From assembly GCA_944472135.2 (NCBI GenBank), contig OX235267.1, positions 20,009,452 through 20,073,451 of the forward strand: a DNA stretch of 64,000 nt, in the 5' to 3' direction. Shown here piece by piece: positions 46,855 through 60,120 of the stretch. The DNA comes from Trichobilharzia regenti. Its lineage: Eukaryota > Platyhelminthes > Trematoda > Strigeidida > Schistosomatidae. A model generated the notes under the pieces. The model searched no databases and was not told the origin of the DNA. It saw only the letters and a program-made list of their open reading frames with translations. A program made the position numbers and the translations under genes. Numbering within the stretch: position 1 is the first letter of the stretch; every line of letters starts with the position of its first letter.

Positions 46855-48399
46855 AATAATAATAATAATAATAATAATATATATTCTCATTTTTTACATG
46901 AGGGACGCCAGTTTACAGGCATCATCAATTCGATAATTTACACATAATATTAATAAGCATATTTAGTAAAGTTAATATAATAAAGTACATTTTTTTCCCT
47001 AGCTATGTAGGGTACACCAATTGTATAGGCATGCATAAATATTGTTTTAATAATAATAATATATTCCTTCCTGTTTATGCAGGAACATACCTATTGTACA
47101 GGCATGGATAAGTTATTATATAAATTACACATAATTTGATGTATAATGGACTTACAGTTTGGTTGTTCTTTCTGACATTAGAGTCAGTCGGAACAGTCTG
47201 CTATAAAGTCTGTTTGTGTAGCACATAAAGAGATATAGAGATATTGTCTTCGCATTAACAAAAAACCCAGAAATCACATGAATGTAATACAGATATCTGG
47301 GAAAAATAAAGCTTGAAGTCAATTCTCTTATATAACTTTGTTGTGAACAGCACCCTTGGCTTAAAGATTATTGATGTATTATATTGAGATCAGTGATATA
47401 TTTATTCCATTTTTCAGCAGTCTTATCGTAGTTTCATAACAGGAAAGAAATTTGATCGTGGAGGCGAAAATTAGATAAAGTCATGCTAAGTTGTTTTACT
47501 GCATCAAATGGTCCCGAGGTCGATTCCAGAATTCTCCATTTGCTCCATTTGTGTCTGCATGGCGGACTGTATTCGTAAGTTGAGTAAGATGTTGAAAAAC
47601 TATTTGAGGACCAGTTGCTTCTTCATTTCAGATCATGAATACTCATTTACGGCATGTTCGCCAGCGTCTTCAAATGGTAGAATTGGATCGTTCCTGGAAT
47701 TTGATTATGAAATAAAAGGTTTGGAATTAATCATAGCAGTTAGAATACAGTTAAACATGCCGAGAAGTACTTTTGATTCAGCAACCGGTGAATTTTATAT
47801 TCTTTTCGATCTGGTATCAGAATAACCGCGGACCATTCCATTAAATATGTCGAATAAGGCATGCAGGAGCAGATCATCACCATCGAATGAATCAACTTGA
47901 TCTGAGATGCAGCTTTCAGCATGTTTTCGTTATATCATAAATATCCAGGTTTATTGGCGCTGTATAGGCAGTGATTTGGATTATGACGTATTTTACAGAG
48001 TCTTCGTGCCCATTTGAAGTATACATATGCTTTGAAAGGATTACTTTGTTGGCTCCTACCCCCACTGAGTGTTTACAACAGCAGCTGTGGATTTATGTAT
48101 TTTGGATAAAATATCGCCGCATTCTTTTTGGGTAGGAGACCAGTTGGTGGATTATAAATGATGTTCAAGTAACTTTTATCTTTTCATGTGATGTTGCGGT
48201 AAGTTTCTAACTTGTTTTCTCATATTTCATTCGTATGTTGGTTATGGTTCGCCCTTTGTATCAGGTAGACATAGTTTGATCGACTCTTGGTTGAATGGGT
48301 GTAATTGTCATGTCTGCTGCTTTTTTGTCTGGAATTATAAATAGAGGCAAAACAAACAACAGGTGTAGTCTCTGAATTCATACATTAAATGGGCCTATG
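46855..48399 (-). mobile_element. 5'-truncated CR1 copy, 3'UTR only
   Basis: Minus-strand orientation, with the TAA-repeat tail at about 46855-46880. It corresponds to the CR1 3'UTR at 57866-62054 without the RTE that interrupts that copy. It is truncated at 48399, just downstream of the CR1 stop codon position. ATAT at both edges (46851-46854 and 48400-48403) and the uninterrupted arm/unit junction at 53442 mark it as an insertion between arm A1 and unit B1. A second, internal TAA run near 47050-47063 shows a doubled 3' end. Confidence 0.8.
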
Positions 48400-49460
48400 A
48401 TATGTTATTACGATGGGTTCTCCCTTGACTCCTCTACTTGCAGGCTGTTTTATGTCCAGTCTATAAAATGGTCACTTAAGCTTATAATCCAAAGCTTTCA
48501 AATGTATAAAACCTATGTAGATGACACTTTTATTATTTGTAATAGTGATTGTAACCTGAATAATATATCAAATGTGTTTGATGATTGTCATCCTGCGATA
48601 AAGCTCATACTCGAAATGGAGAACGAGTCTAGCATTCATTTCTTCGTTGTGAACTTATCAAGAAGGACCGATGGAACTCTGAAGAGATCGATTTATCGTA
48701 AGCTGTTATAGAATGGTCAACTGACAAATATCTACAGCTGGGTACCAACTGGTCGAATAAGAAACCTGGTCCGGTCTCTTGCCACTCGTGTTCGGCGCAT
48801 ATGTAGCACTGATACTGTGGAAGATGAGTTATACATTTTGAGGAAAATCCTCATGGATTTCCACCACGTTTTATAGATAAGAATATACATTCAAAGCCTA
48901 CAGAACATGACTTATCAACCGTTCCCAAGAAAATTCTTTACATGAGCTTGGAATTCAAAGGGGACTTAGCTTCCGATATCATGAAACGAAGGATATCACA
49001 GTCTTTTAAACGAACATTCCCTGCTGCATCTCTGAGAATAGCCTTTACTAGCCGACCGTTACTGTTCAGTAACCTGAAGGACAAGATCCCGCTGTTGACC
49101 AACTCTATGTGCGTTTATCAATTCACCTGCTCGTGTGGAGGTAGGTATATCGGTCATTCGACTCGAGTTTTATCCAAGAGGGTGCAAGAACACTATCCTG
49201 CATGGCTACAAAAGGCGGAAGTGGAGCAATAAGAAGCGTGACCATTGAACATCCGGTCGATAATGATCACTCTATCTCTATAGCCTCCGCCTTTAAAGTC
49301 ATCTACAAGGCAAAGAGCAATCTACCCAAATCCCTACGAACCCGACTCATCTGTATTGCTGAAGCTTTGGCTATCGAAACAGAAAAGCCAGATCTCTGTG
49401 TATAGAAAAAGTTCATTCAACTCCTCCAACTTTCATTGTCTTAATCCTTCTATGCTAAAG
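48400..49460 (+). pseudogene. Penelope-like element: RT end and GIY-YIG endonuclease, copy 1
   Basis: The first frame gives MYKTYVDDTFIICNSD, then HPAIKLILEMENESSIHFF and NLSRRTDGTLKRSIYRK, the catalytic and thumb region of Penelope-like RTs. After a stop and frameshift, 48942-49232 reads SLEFKGDLASDIMKRRI, then CVYQFTCSCGGRYIGHSTRV, the GIY-YIG-type endonuclease of canonical Penelope elements (Y...G-x-Y-I-G). It lacks the N-terminal RT half and has multiple lesions, so it is inactive. Confidence 0.85.
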
Positions 49461-49939
49461 TATGGTAATCCCCAATCATATTGTAGCTCTACCAACTTTT
49501 CAATTTTTGTCATTTTGTCTATCCGATTTGTATACTCTTCCTTATTACGTCACTTGTTACTGTTACTATTCTCGCTTTGAACTGTGCCCGGTATTATTTC
49601 ACTTGTCATTCTAAATCAATTCATTTTTACAACGATAAATTCTATGCTATTAAATTTCACACAATATTACGCAACGTTTTTGTTTTATTCGATTTGTCCA
49701 CCAATCCTATAATTGCACACCCTTTTTCAAGTTCTAACCATTCTATGAATTATTCAATATATGACATTAATTTGCTTTGCCACTTGACATTTGACTGTGA
49801 GTATAATCGCAAACATTTCAGTTTTTAATTGCATTTCATACTACTATTATTATTTTATGCATTCACAACTAAGATTTAATTACCTCACCGGATTTTTTGA
49901 TAACGGCTTGATTTCACACTGTATTTTTGGTGCAAGTAT
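49461..49939 (+). other. AT-rich link between Penelope and RTE-like parts
   Basis: No supported gene. The end (49905-49975) includes a stretch that also occurs, diverged, at 57768-57850. Confidence 0.5.
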
Positions 49940-51640
49940 GGAATTTTCAGCATGGATATCGCCAGCCTAAATTTTCCTGTACGCTTCAAAAGACTTCTAA
50001 ATCGTCCGCCACCTACAACGTGCCCAACAATATCAACAACGGAAGCAGAACTACCAGTGAACATTGATCCCCCGACGAAATCAGAAGTCCTGAATGCAAT
50101 CAAGATGCTAAAAGCTGGAAAAGCAGCACGACCAGATGGAATCCGAGCAGAAGCATTGAAAATGGACCCAGGGACAACAGCGGACTTGATGATGCCATTA
50201 CTGGAGAAGGTGTGGAAAGAGGGCAAAGTACCCGAGGATTGGAAGAAAGGATACTTATTCAAACTACCAAAGAAAGGAGACTTAAATCAATGCAAGAACT
50301 GGCGCGGAATTGTGCTCCTATCCATCCCAAGAAAAATACTAAGCCGAATCATCCTGTAGAGAATCAAACAAGCCAACCTGGATGAAAAACTTCGACGGAA
50401 CAAGTTGGATTCAGGAAAAACAAACCATGTATCGATCAAATCGCCACACTACGGATCATCATTGAACAAAGCTTGGAATGGCAGTCACCTCCCTATTTCA
50501 ACTTCATTGACTTTGAAAAGGCTTTCGACGGCGTCGATCGAGAGGTGATTTGGCAACTACTTCGCTACTATGGGGTCCCATCGACAATTATACATCTCAT
50601 CCAACAGTTGTACGACAATGCTGCGTGACAAATAATCCACAACGGGAAACTAACGGAGGCCTTCGAAGTGAGGACGGGAGTGAGGCAAGGCTGTCTACTA
50701 TCGCCAGTGATCTCCTTGATTGCAGTAGATTGGATAATGAGACAGACAACGGGCAATGAGGAAACAGGCATAAAATGGACTTACACAAAAAACTTGGAGG
50801 ATCTGGACTTCACCGATGATATTTGTCTGATTTCCCACAAACTGGAAGATACGCAAGTGAAAAGCAACAAGTTGGTAGAAGAAGCATCAAACATAGAACT
50901 TCAAGTGAATATAGATAAAACGGAGGTGATGAAGGTTCCCGGCCAACACCAACAACAACAGACAACAATCACCATAAATGGGGGGAACCTGAAAGAAACA
51001 GCCTCCTCTACCCACCTACCTACCTGGGAAGCGTCGTTTCAAATACAGGCAGAACTGACGAGGATATCAAAGCAAGAATTGGAAAAGCAAGACAAGCTTT
51101 CATTACCCTTAATTTTGTGTGGAAGTCAACAGCACTCAGCATCAAAAATAAGATCCTGATTTTCAACTCCAATGTGAAGTCGGTGCTATCGTACGGATCA
51201 GAGACTCGGCGCGTCATAAAGAGCAGCTCAAACAAATTACAAAACTTCATTAACAGTTGTCTTTACTCCATACCCAAGATCAGATGTCCAGAAAAGATCA
51301 GCAACAGAGAACTCTGGGAGCGAACCAACCCAAATAGGAACCGATTGTGAAACAAATAGGCAGGAAGAAATGGAGACGGATTGGCCATACTCTGAAGAAA
51401 CCATCAAGTGACATCACTAGACAAGCAATTCCTGGGGTGGATCCAGAAAGGGAAGCGGCGAGTTGGTCGTCCCAGGGGGACTTGCAGGAGGTCATGTGAA
51501 GAGGAGATGAAAGCATGTGGGCAGACTTGGAGAGGGCTAAAACAGTCGGCAGAAAACAGAAAGCAATGGAGGTGCGCATCTGAAGCCCTATGTTCCTCTG
51601 GGAATTAAAGGATATAGAAATAATAAATTTTGCAAATCGA
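49940..51640 (+). pseudogene. Decayed RTE-like reverse transcriptase, copy 1
   Basis: Scattered over frames: SEVLNAIKMLKAGKAARPDG, WKKGYLFKLPKKGDLNQCKN and WRGIVLLSIPRKILSRIIL (then TAG), NFIDFEKAFDGVDREVIWQL, RTGVRQGCLLSPVISLI, DFTDDICLISHK (A to T in FADD), YGSETRR, and the tail RIGHTLKKPSSDITRQA. The order is that of an RTE-like LINE of a different lineage from the YADD copies at 2951 and 59280. At least one stop codon and several frameshifts disable it. Confidence 0.8.
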
Positions 51641-51831
51641 ACACAGATATCAGGTGTGCGTCGTCAGGTGATCGAGCCTCGGAAATCAGCATGGTCGGCG
51701 AAAACACCAACCACTGAAACCTGCTATGATAAAAAAGCTGATTACAGGAAAGATCATAAACGGCGAAATAGTTCAGTAAGACTGTATAGAATCGACGTGC
51801 AAACTAAGCCGTAATAGATCCTAAAAACTAA

Positions 51832-53441
51832 AGATTAATTCAGGAGGTAAGTGGAGATCCAGTCAATGTCAAATAAAAACCTGTAGCTTACACGCATTAC
51901 ACTGCTTACTGAGACATTTGATACCTGCCTTCTGGTCTTCGTGACAAGAACACAGTATATCCAGGTGTACCTACATATACATAAGTATATGCATATGCTG
52001 CATCAACCATATCGTTTTTATTATGATTAACCAGACCACCGTGTATATTATACTTATTTAAGGATCTCTGAAAATAATGGTCAGGGGATAATTGAAGTTG
52101 CTTGAAGTTATACCTCTTCAGAAAATTATTTGCATTCTTGACACTCCTGAGAAGTCCTTACATATTGATATGGCATGAATTCGTTGAATTCAGCAAATAA
52201 ATCAGCTGGTATATCATTTTTATTCATACTTTGAGAAAGCTATTAGCATTAAATAGCGAAACGTCAGTAAAAACAACATCGTTTTTTTCATTCATTGGGA
52301 AATACAAAAAACCTTATTATTATGGTATATCATTTCTCTCCTGAGCTGTAATAGTTTGTTTTGTCAGTTATATATCGAATTTGATAAAACGCTCCTGGAA
52401 ATTCAGAACTTAACCAAGCAGCTAAATGATGTTTGAAATTACCTGGACTCGAATGACAAACTGGCCAATCACAAGCGAGCGAATCGCTTGTTTATTTCAT
52501 TCGCGGTCACTCAAAATTACGGCCGCCGACAGGCTGTCCATATCAACACCCGACTGGATGAGGTAGACTATTTAGTTTTGTTGGTCATTTTCACTTACAT
52601 TTTTGTGTACCATAGGTGATGAATTCAAAGCTCATTCACAATTAGTTGTTTGAAAAATTAACAGAAATACTCAGGAATTATTCTCACATGTTATTTACTT
52701 CTTATACTGCACAGATTTGGTTTTTACCGGCAGATGTATGTCCATATTTTCTGCTTGAAAAACGTTGAATGGCGTAAGTGTGCTCAATTTAACTAATTAT
52801 TTAGTATTTTCTATCACTTACATTTTGTATTTATAATCGTGAAGATGTCAAATGAGTAGGCCTGGATTACCGTCATTAAGTTCCTTTACGTACATAGCAC
52901 ATATATCCTTTTCCATAAGTCTGAAAAGGTTTAAGAAAAGCATTATTAAATTGGGTATTACATGTATGATCTGAATAAAACATTTTTCCTGATAAGCATT
53001 TGCAAGTAATCACTTTACAAACAATATATATAAGTAACCAAGTAGTTTTCACTAAACTTAAGGGACTTCGCGATTTATCGTTGGTCGATAACTAGTGGGT
53101 CCATCGAAGCATCATCAAATGATGAAATTATTAAATCACGAGTTATGCAGTAGTTTCCAAAGCTAGTACAAAGATTTTAGCAAGAATGACAACGGCTTTA
53201 TGACAAATAATAGGTATTGACAGCAATAATAACAATAACGTTCATGTTCGTAGTCACTATAAAAACAATAATAGGTATTATTATAGCAATGATTTCGACA
53301 TTTACATACATAGACAACTAATAGTAATACAATCATATGAAATAAATGTATCACTTAATCTAAAGTAGCATGCGTCAAATTAAATTTGTGATGCACATAC
53401 AATGAACAATTTACTTTCAATCAATGAATCTACAGGTAGAA
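51832..53441. repeat. Duplication arm A2
   Basis: Second copy of arm A. Unlike A1 it runs straight into the B unit with no CR1 between them, giving the empty site for the insertion at 46855-48399. No genes recognised. Confidence 0.85.
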
Positions 53442-54500
53442 ATATGTTATTACGATGGGTTCTCCCTTGACTCCTCTACTTGCAGGCTGTTTTATGTCCA
53501 GTCTATAAAATGGTCACTTAAGCTTATAATCCAAAGCTTTCAAATGTATAAAACCTATGTAGATGACACTTTTATTATTTGTAATAGTGATTGTAACCTG
53601 AATAATATATCAAATGTGTTTGATGATTGTCATCCTGCGATAAAGCTCATACTCGAAATGGAGAACGAGTCTAGCATTCATTTCTTCGTTGTGAACTTAT
53701 CAAGAAGGACCGATGGAACTCTGAAGAGATCGATTTATCGTAAGCTGTTATAGAATGGTCAACTGACAAATATCTACAGCTGGGTACCAACTGGTCGAAT
53801 AAGAAACCTGGTCCGGTCTCTTGCCACTCGTGTTCGGCGCATATGTAGCACTGATACTGTGGAAGATGAGTTATACATTTTGAGGAAAATCCTCATGGAT
53901 TTCCACCACGTTTTATAGATAAGAATATACATTCAAAGCCTACAGAACATGACTTATCAACCGTTCCCAAGAAAATTCTTTACATGAGCTTGGAATTCAA
54001 AGGGGACTTAGCTTCCGATATCATGAAACGAAGGATATCACAGTCTTTTAAACGAACATTCCCTGCTGCATCTCTGAGAATAGCCTTTACTAGCCGACCG
54101 TTACTGTTCAGTAACCTGAAGGACAAGATCCCGCTGTTGACCAACTCTATGTGCGTTTATCAATTCACCTGCTCGTGTGGAGGTAGGTATATCGGTCATT
54201 CGACTCGAGTTTTATCCAAGAGGGTGCAAGAACACTATCCTGCATGGCTACAAAAGGCGGAAGTGGAGCAATAAGAAGCGTGACCATTGAACATCCGGTC
54301 GATAATGATCACTCTATCTCTATAGCCTCCGCCTTTAAAGTCATCTACAAGGCAAAGAGCAATCTACCCAAATCCCTACGAACCCGACTCATCTGTATTG
54401 CTGAAGCTTTGGCTATCGAAACAGAAAAGCCAGATCTCTGTGTATAGAAAAAGTTCGTTCAACTCCTCCAACTTTCATTGTCTTAATCCTTCTATGCTAA
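53442..54500 (+). pseudogene. Penelope-like element: RT end and GIY-YIG endonuclease, copy 2
   Basis: Same as the copy at 48400-49460, including the stop after SIYRKLL and the separate 53984-54274 frame with the GIY-YIG motif. It differs from copy 1 by one base near 54456. Confidence 0.85.
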
Positions 54501-54981
54501 AGTATGGTAATCCCCAATCATATTGTAGCTCTACCAACTTTTCAATTTTTGTCATTTTGTCTATCCGATTTGTATACTCTTCCTTATTACGTCACTTGTT
54601 ACTGTTACTATTCTCGCTTTGAACTGTGCCCGGTATTATTTCACTTGTCATTCTAAATCAATTCATTTTTACAACGATAAATTCTATGCTATTAAATTTC
54701 ACACAATATTACGCAACGTTTTTGTTTTATTCGATTTGTCCACCAATCCTATAATTGCACACCCTTTTTCAAGTTCTAACCATTCTATGAATTATTCAAT
54801 ATATGACATTAATTTGCTTTGCCACTTGACATTTGACTGTGAGTATAATCGCAAACATTTCAGTTTTTAATTGCATTTCATACTACTATTATTATTTTAT
54901 GCATTCACAACTAAGATTTAATTACCTCACCGGATTTTTTGATAACGGCTTGATTTCACACTGTATTTTTGGTGCAAGTAT

Positions 54982-56682
54982 GGAATTTTCAGCATGGATA
55001 TCGCCAGCCTAAATTTTCCTGTACGCTTCAAAAGACTTCTAAATCGTCCGCCACCTACAACGTGCCCAACAATATCAACAACGGAAGCAGAACTACCAGT
55101 GAACATTGATCCCCCGACGAAATCAGAAGTCCTGAATGCAATCAAGATGCTAAAAGCTGGAAAAGCAGCACGACCAGATGGAATCCGAGCAGAAGCATTG
55201 AAAATGGACCCAGGGACAACAGCGGACTTGATGATGCCATTACTGGAGAAGGTGTGGAAAGAGGGCAAAGTACCCGAGGATTGGAAGAAAGGATACTTAT
55301 TCAAACTACCAAAGAAAGGAGACTTAAATCAATGCAAGAACTGGCGCGGAATTGTGCTCCTATCCATCCCAAGAAAAATACTAAGCCGAATCATCCTGTA
55401 GAGAATCAAACAAGCCAACCTGGATGAAAAACTTCGACGGAACAAGTTGGATTCAGGAAAAACAAACCATGTATCGATCAAATCGCCACACTACGGATCA
55501 TCATTGAACAAAGCTTGGAATGGCAGTCACCTCCCTATTTCAACTTCATTGACTTTGAAAAGGCTTTCGACGGCGTCGATCGAGAGGTGATTTGGCAACT
55601 ACTTCGCTACTATGGGGTCCCATCGACAATTATACATCTCATCCAACAGTTGTACGACAATGCTGCGTGACAAATAATCCACAACGGGAAACTAACGGAG
55701 GCCTTCGAAGTGAGGACGGGAGTGAGGCAAGGCTGTCTACTATCGCCAGTGATCTCCTTGATTGCAGTAGATTGGATAATGAGACAGACAACGGGCAATG
55801 AGGAAACAGGCATAAAATGGACTTACACAAAAAACTTGGAGGATCTGGACTTCACCGATGATATTTGTCTGATTTCCCACAAACTGGAAGATACGCAAGT
55901 GAAAAGCAACAAGTTGGTAGAAGAAGCATCAAACATAGGACTTCAAGTGAATATAGATAAAACGGAGGTGATGAAGGTTCCCGGCCAACACCAACAACAA
56001 CAGACAACAATCACCATAAATGGGGGGAACCTGAAAGAAACAGCCTCCTCTACCCACCTACCTACCTGGGAAGCGTCGTTTCAAATACAGGCAGAACTGA
56101 CGAGGATATCAAAGCAAGAATTGGAAAAGCAAGACAAGCTTTCATTACCCTTAATTTTGTGTGGAAGTCAACAGCACTCAGCATCAAAAATAAGATCCTG
56201 ATTTTCAACTCCAATGTGAAGTCGGTGCTATCGTACGGATCAGAGACTCGGCGCGTCATAAAGAGCAGCTCAAACAAATTACAAAACTTCATTAACAGTT
56301 GTCTTTACTCCATACCCAAGATCAGATGTCCAGAAAAGATCAGCAACAGAGAACTCTGGGAGCGAACCAACCCAAATAGGAACCGATTGTGAAACAAATA
56401 GGCAGGAAGAAATGGAGACGGATTGGCCATACTCTGAAGAAACCATCAAGTGACATCACTAGACAAGCAATTCCTGGGGTGGATCCAGAAAGGGAAGCGG
56501 CGAGTTGGTCGTCCCAGGGGGACTTGCAGGAGGTCATGTGAAGAGGAGATGAAAGCATGTGGGCAGACTTGGAGAGGGCTAAAACAGTCGGCAGAAAACA
56601 GAAAGCAATGGAGGTGCGCATCTGAAGCCCTATGTTCCTCTGGGAATTAAAGGATATAGAAATAATAAATTTTGCAAATCGA
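54982..56682 (+). pseudogene. Decayed RTE-like reverse transcriptase, copy 2
   Basis: Same fragments and lesions as 49940-51640. One base differs near 55938, giving NIGLQVN where copy 1 has NIELQVN. Gly is the usual residue at this position of RTs, so copy 2 is ancestral here. Confidence 0.8.
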
Positions 56683-56873
56683 ACACAGATATCAGGTGTG
56701 CGTCGTCAGGTGATCGAGCCTCGGAAATCAGCATGGTCGGCGAAAACACCAACCACTGAAACCTGCTATGATAAAAAAGCTGATTACAGGAAAGATCATA
56801 AACGGCGAAATAGTTCAGTAAGACTGTATAGAATCGACGTGCAAACTAAGCCGTAATAGATCCTAAAAACTAA

Positions 56874-57550
56874 AGATTAATTCAGGAGGTAAGTGGAGAT
56901 CCAGTCAATGTCAAATAAAAACCTGTAGCTTACACGCATTACACTGCTTACTGAGACATTTGATACCTGCCTTCTGGTCTTCGTGACAAGAACACAGTAT
57001 ATCCAGGTGTACCTACATATACATAAGTATATGCATATGCTGCATCAACCATATCGTTTTTATTATGATTAACCAGACCACCGTGTATATTATACTTATT
57101 TAAGGATCTCTGAAAATAATGGTCAGGGGATAATTGAAGTTGCTTGAAGTTATACCTCTTCAGAAAATTATTTGCATTCTTGACACTCCTGAGAAGTCCT
57201 TACATATTGATATGGCATGAATTCGTTGAATTCAGCAAATAAATCAGCTGGTATATCATTTTTATTCATACTTTGAGAAAGCTATTAGCATTAAATAGCG
57301 AAACGTCAGTAAAAACAACATCGTTTTTTTCATTCATTGGGAAATACAAAAAACCTTATTATTATGGTATATCATTTCTCTCCTGAGCTGTAATAGTTTG
57401 TTTTGTCAGTTATATATCGAATTTGATAAAACGCTCCTGGAAATTCAGAACTTAACCAAGCAGCTAAATGATGTTTGAAATTACCTGGACTCGAATGACA
57501 AACTGGCCAATCACAAGCGAGCGAATCGCTTGTTTATTTCATTCGCGGAC
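56874..57550. repeat. Duplication arm A3, partial
   Basis: The first 680 bp of arm A. It ends at about 57550, within TTCATTCGCGGACACTC, where sequence becomes a short tandem GTCGACAGGCT run and then unrelated DNA. Confidence 0.8.
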
Positions 57551-57864
57551 ACTCAAAATTACGTCCGTCGACAGGCTGTCGACAGGCTGTCAGGGATGCT
57601 CCCGTTAGACAACTTCTTATACTCGCAAAGAGGCTACAGTCGGTTTCTAGGTCATGGGGAATTCCTTCGTCGGCTAGTTATATGTTTTTGGTGAATTCGT
57701 TTTCCATTGAACTTTAGGCGATTTTTAAATTTTTTCGATGGTGTACTCATATTGCAGTGTGTATTTTTTTTGAATAACAGCTTGATTCCACACTGTATTT
57801 TTGGTACAAGTATGGAATTTTCAGCATGGATATCGGTAGCCCAAATTTTGCAGGCCAAGCATAG
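57551..57864. other. Junction sequence between duplication and CR1
   Basis: Contains a doubled GTCGACAGGCT near 57568-57590 and, at 57768-57850, a diverged copy of the stretch at 49905-49975. No gene. Confidence 0.5.
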
Positions 57865-60046
57865 ATAATAATAATAATAATATATATTCTCATTTTTTAC
57901 ATGAGGGACGCCAGTTTACAGGCATCATCAATTCGATAATTTACACATAATATTAATAAGCATATTTAGTAAAGATAATATAATAAAGTACATTTTTTTC
58001 CCTAGCTATGTAGGGTACACCAATTGTATAGGCATGCATAAATATTGTTTTAATAATAATAATATATTCCTTCCTGTTTATGCAGGAACATACCTATTGT
58101 ACAGGCATGGATAAGTTATTATATAAATTACAAATAATTTGATGTATAATGGACTTACAGTTTGGTTGTTCTTTCTGACATCAAAGTCAGTCGGAACAGT
58201 CTGCTATAAAGTTTGTTTGTGTAGCACATAAAGAGATATAGAAATATTGTCTTCGCATTAACAAAAAACCCAGACATCAGATGAATGTAATACAAATATC
58301 TGGGAAAAATAAAGCTTGAAGTCAATTCTCCTATATAACTTTGTTGTGAACAGCACCGTTGGCTTAAAGATTATTGATGTATTATGTTGAGATCAGTGAT
58401 ATATTTACTCCATTTTTTCAGTAGTCTTATCGTAGTTTTATAACAGGAAAGAAATCTGATCGTGGATACGGAAACTGGATAAGGTCATGTTGGGTTGTTT
58501 TACTGCATCAAGTGGTGCCGAGGTCGATTCCAGAATTCTCCATTTGCTCCATTTGTGTCTGCATGGCGGACTGTATTCGTAAGTTGAGTAAAATGTTGAA
58601 AACCAGTTGCTTCTCTATTTCAGATCATGAATACTCATTTACATCGTGTCCGCCAGCTTCTTTAAATGGTAGAATTGGATCGTTCCTGGAATTTGAGTGA
58701 TTATGGGATAAATGGTTTGGAATTAATCATAGCAGTTAGAATACAGTTAAACATGCAGAGAAGTACTTTTGATTCAGCAACCGGTGAATTTTTTATTCTT
58801 TTCGATCTAGTACCAGAATAACTGCGAACCATTCCATTCAATATGTCGAATAAGGCACGCAGGAGGAGATCATTACCATGGAATGAGTCAACTTGATCTG
58901 AGATAAAGCTTTCAGCATGTTTTCGTTATATCATAGATATCCAGGTTTATTGGCGCTGTAGAGGCAGTGATTTGGATTATAACGTAATCTACAAATTCTC
59001 CGTGTCCATTTGAAGTATACATATGCTTTGAAAGGATTACTTTGTTGGCTCCTACCCCCACTGAGTGTTAACAACAGCTGCTGTGGGTTTATGTATTTCC
59101 TCGCCTTTTTGGATAAAACATCGCCGCATTCTTTTTGGGTAGGAGACCAGTTGGTGGATTATAAATGATATCCAAGTAACTTTTATCTTTTCATGTGGTG
59201 TTGCGGTAAGTTTCTACCTTGTTTTCTCATATTTCATTCGTATGTTGATTATGGTTCGCCCTTTGTATCAGGTAGACATCTGTCTGTCTGTCTGTCTGTT
59301 TTCGACATAGAACTTTGCACAAATGTGCGGAAGTTCAAGTCGCCACATTCCGTGTAGCACGCGAAGCAAGAGAAGAAAGTACAAGAAAAGCAAATAGAAA
59401 CAGTGAGCAGAGGTGTGAGACAAAGGAGTAATAAAGAAATACAAAACAGTTTCATTGGAGATCATAAGTCACAGGGAGTGGATGCATCTGCGCCACTGAG
59501 AACGATTTTGAGCCATGTCACCAATTGTTTCCAACCATAGATTTTTGCCGTCCCGAGGACCCCAGCCTGGAAGTCTACACCTTCCTACGTGGCTAAGACC
59601 AACTGTTGTGGATTTCATTGACTGATGCCAAGTTTTTGTTTGACCGCCGCTAGCTTTTTTCCAGCCTGACCCTATATCCGCTAACATTGCTCGTCGAGGG
59701 AGGCGATGGCTTGGCATACGTAACACATGTCCTAACCATCTCAGTCGATGTAGCTTCACGACTTCGTCGATTGATTTCCCCTGTTTACCTAGGACTCTAC
59801 GCCTAACCTCCATGTTGCTCACCTTATTATGCCACTTTACACGGGATATAGAACGCAGGCACCTATGATCAAAGACAGCTAGTCTTTTCATGTCTTCCAC
59901 TCTGAGTGGCCAGGTCTCACAACCATAAAGGAGGACGGAGCGGACTGATGAGCAGTACACCCGCCCTTTGGTCGATAGTCGAACATCTCGTCTACGCCAG
60001 AGTCGGCGTAAACTAACAAATGCGAAACGAGCCCCTTGTATTCGTG

Positions 60047-60048
<2 letters not shown>

Positions 60049-60118
<70 letters not shown>
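60049..60118. repeat. 70-base poly(A) run replacing LINE sequence
   Basis: Exactly 70 A. Aligned to the sister RTE, the flanks resume at 3711 and 3782, so exactly 70 normal bases (3712-3781) are missing. Length and frame are unchanged. Confidence 0.9.

Positions 60119-60120
<2 letters not shown>

Larger units (their letters stand above)
48400..51831 (+). repeat. Tandem unit B1
   Basis: First copy of a tandem duplication with a period of 5,042 bp (second copy 53442-56873). It holds a Penelope-like fragment followed by a decayed RTE-like RT. I noticed only two substitutions between the copies (near 49414 and 50900). Confidence 0.85.
53442..56873 (+). repeat. Tandem unit B2
   Basis: Second copy of unit B, offset 5,042 bp from B1. 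It contains the same Penelope-like and RTE-like remnants with the same lesions. Confidence 0.85.
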
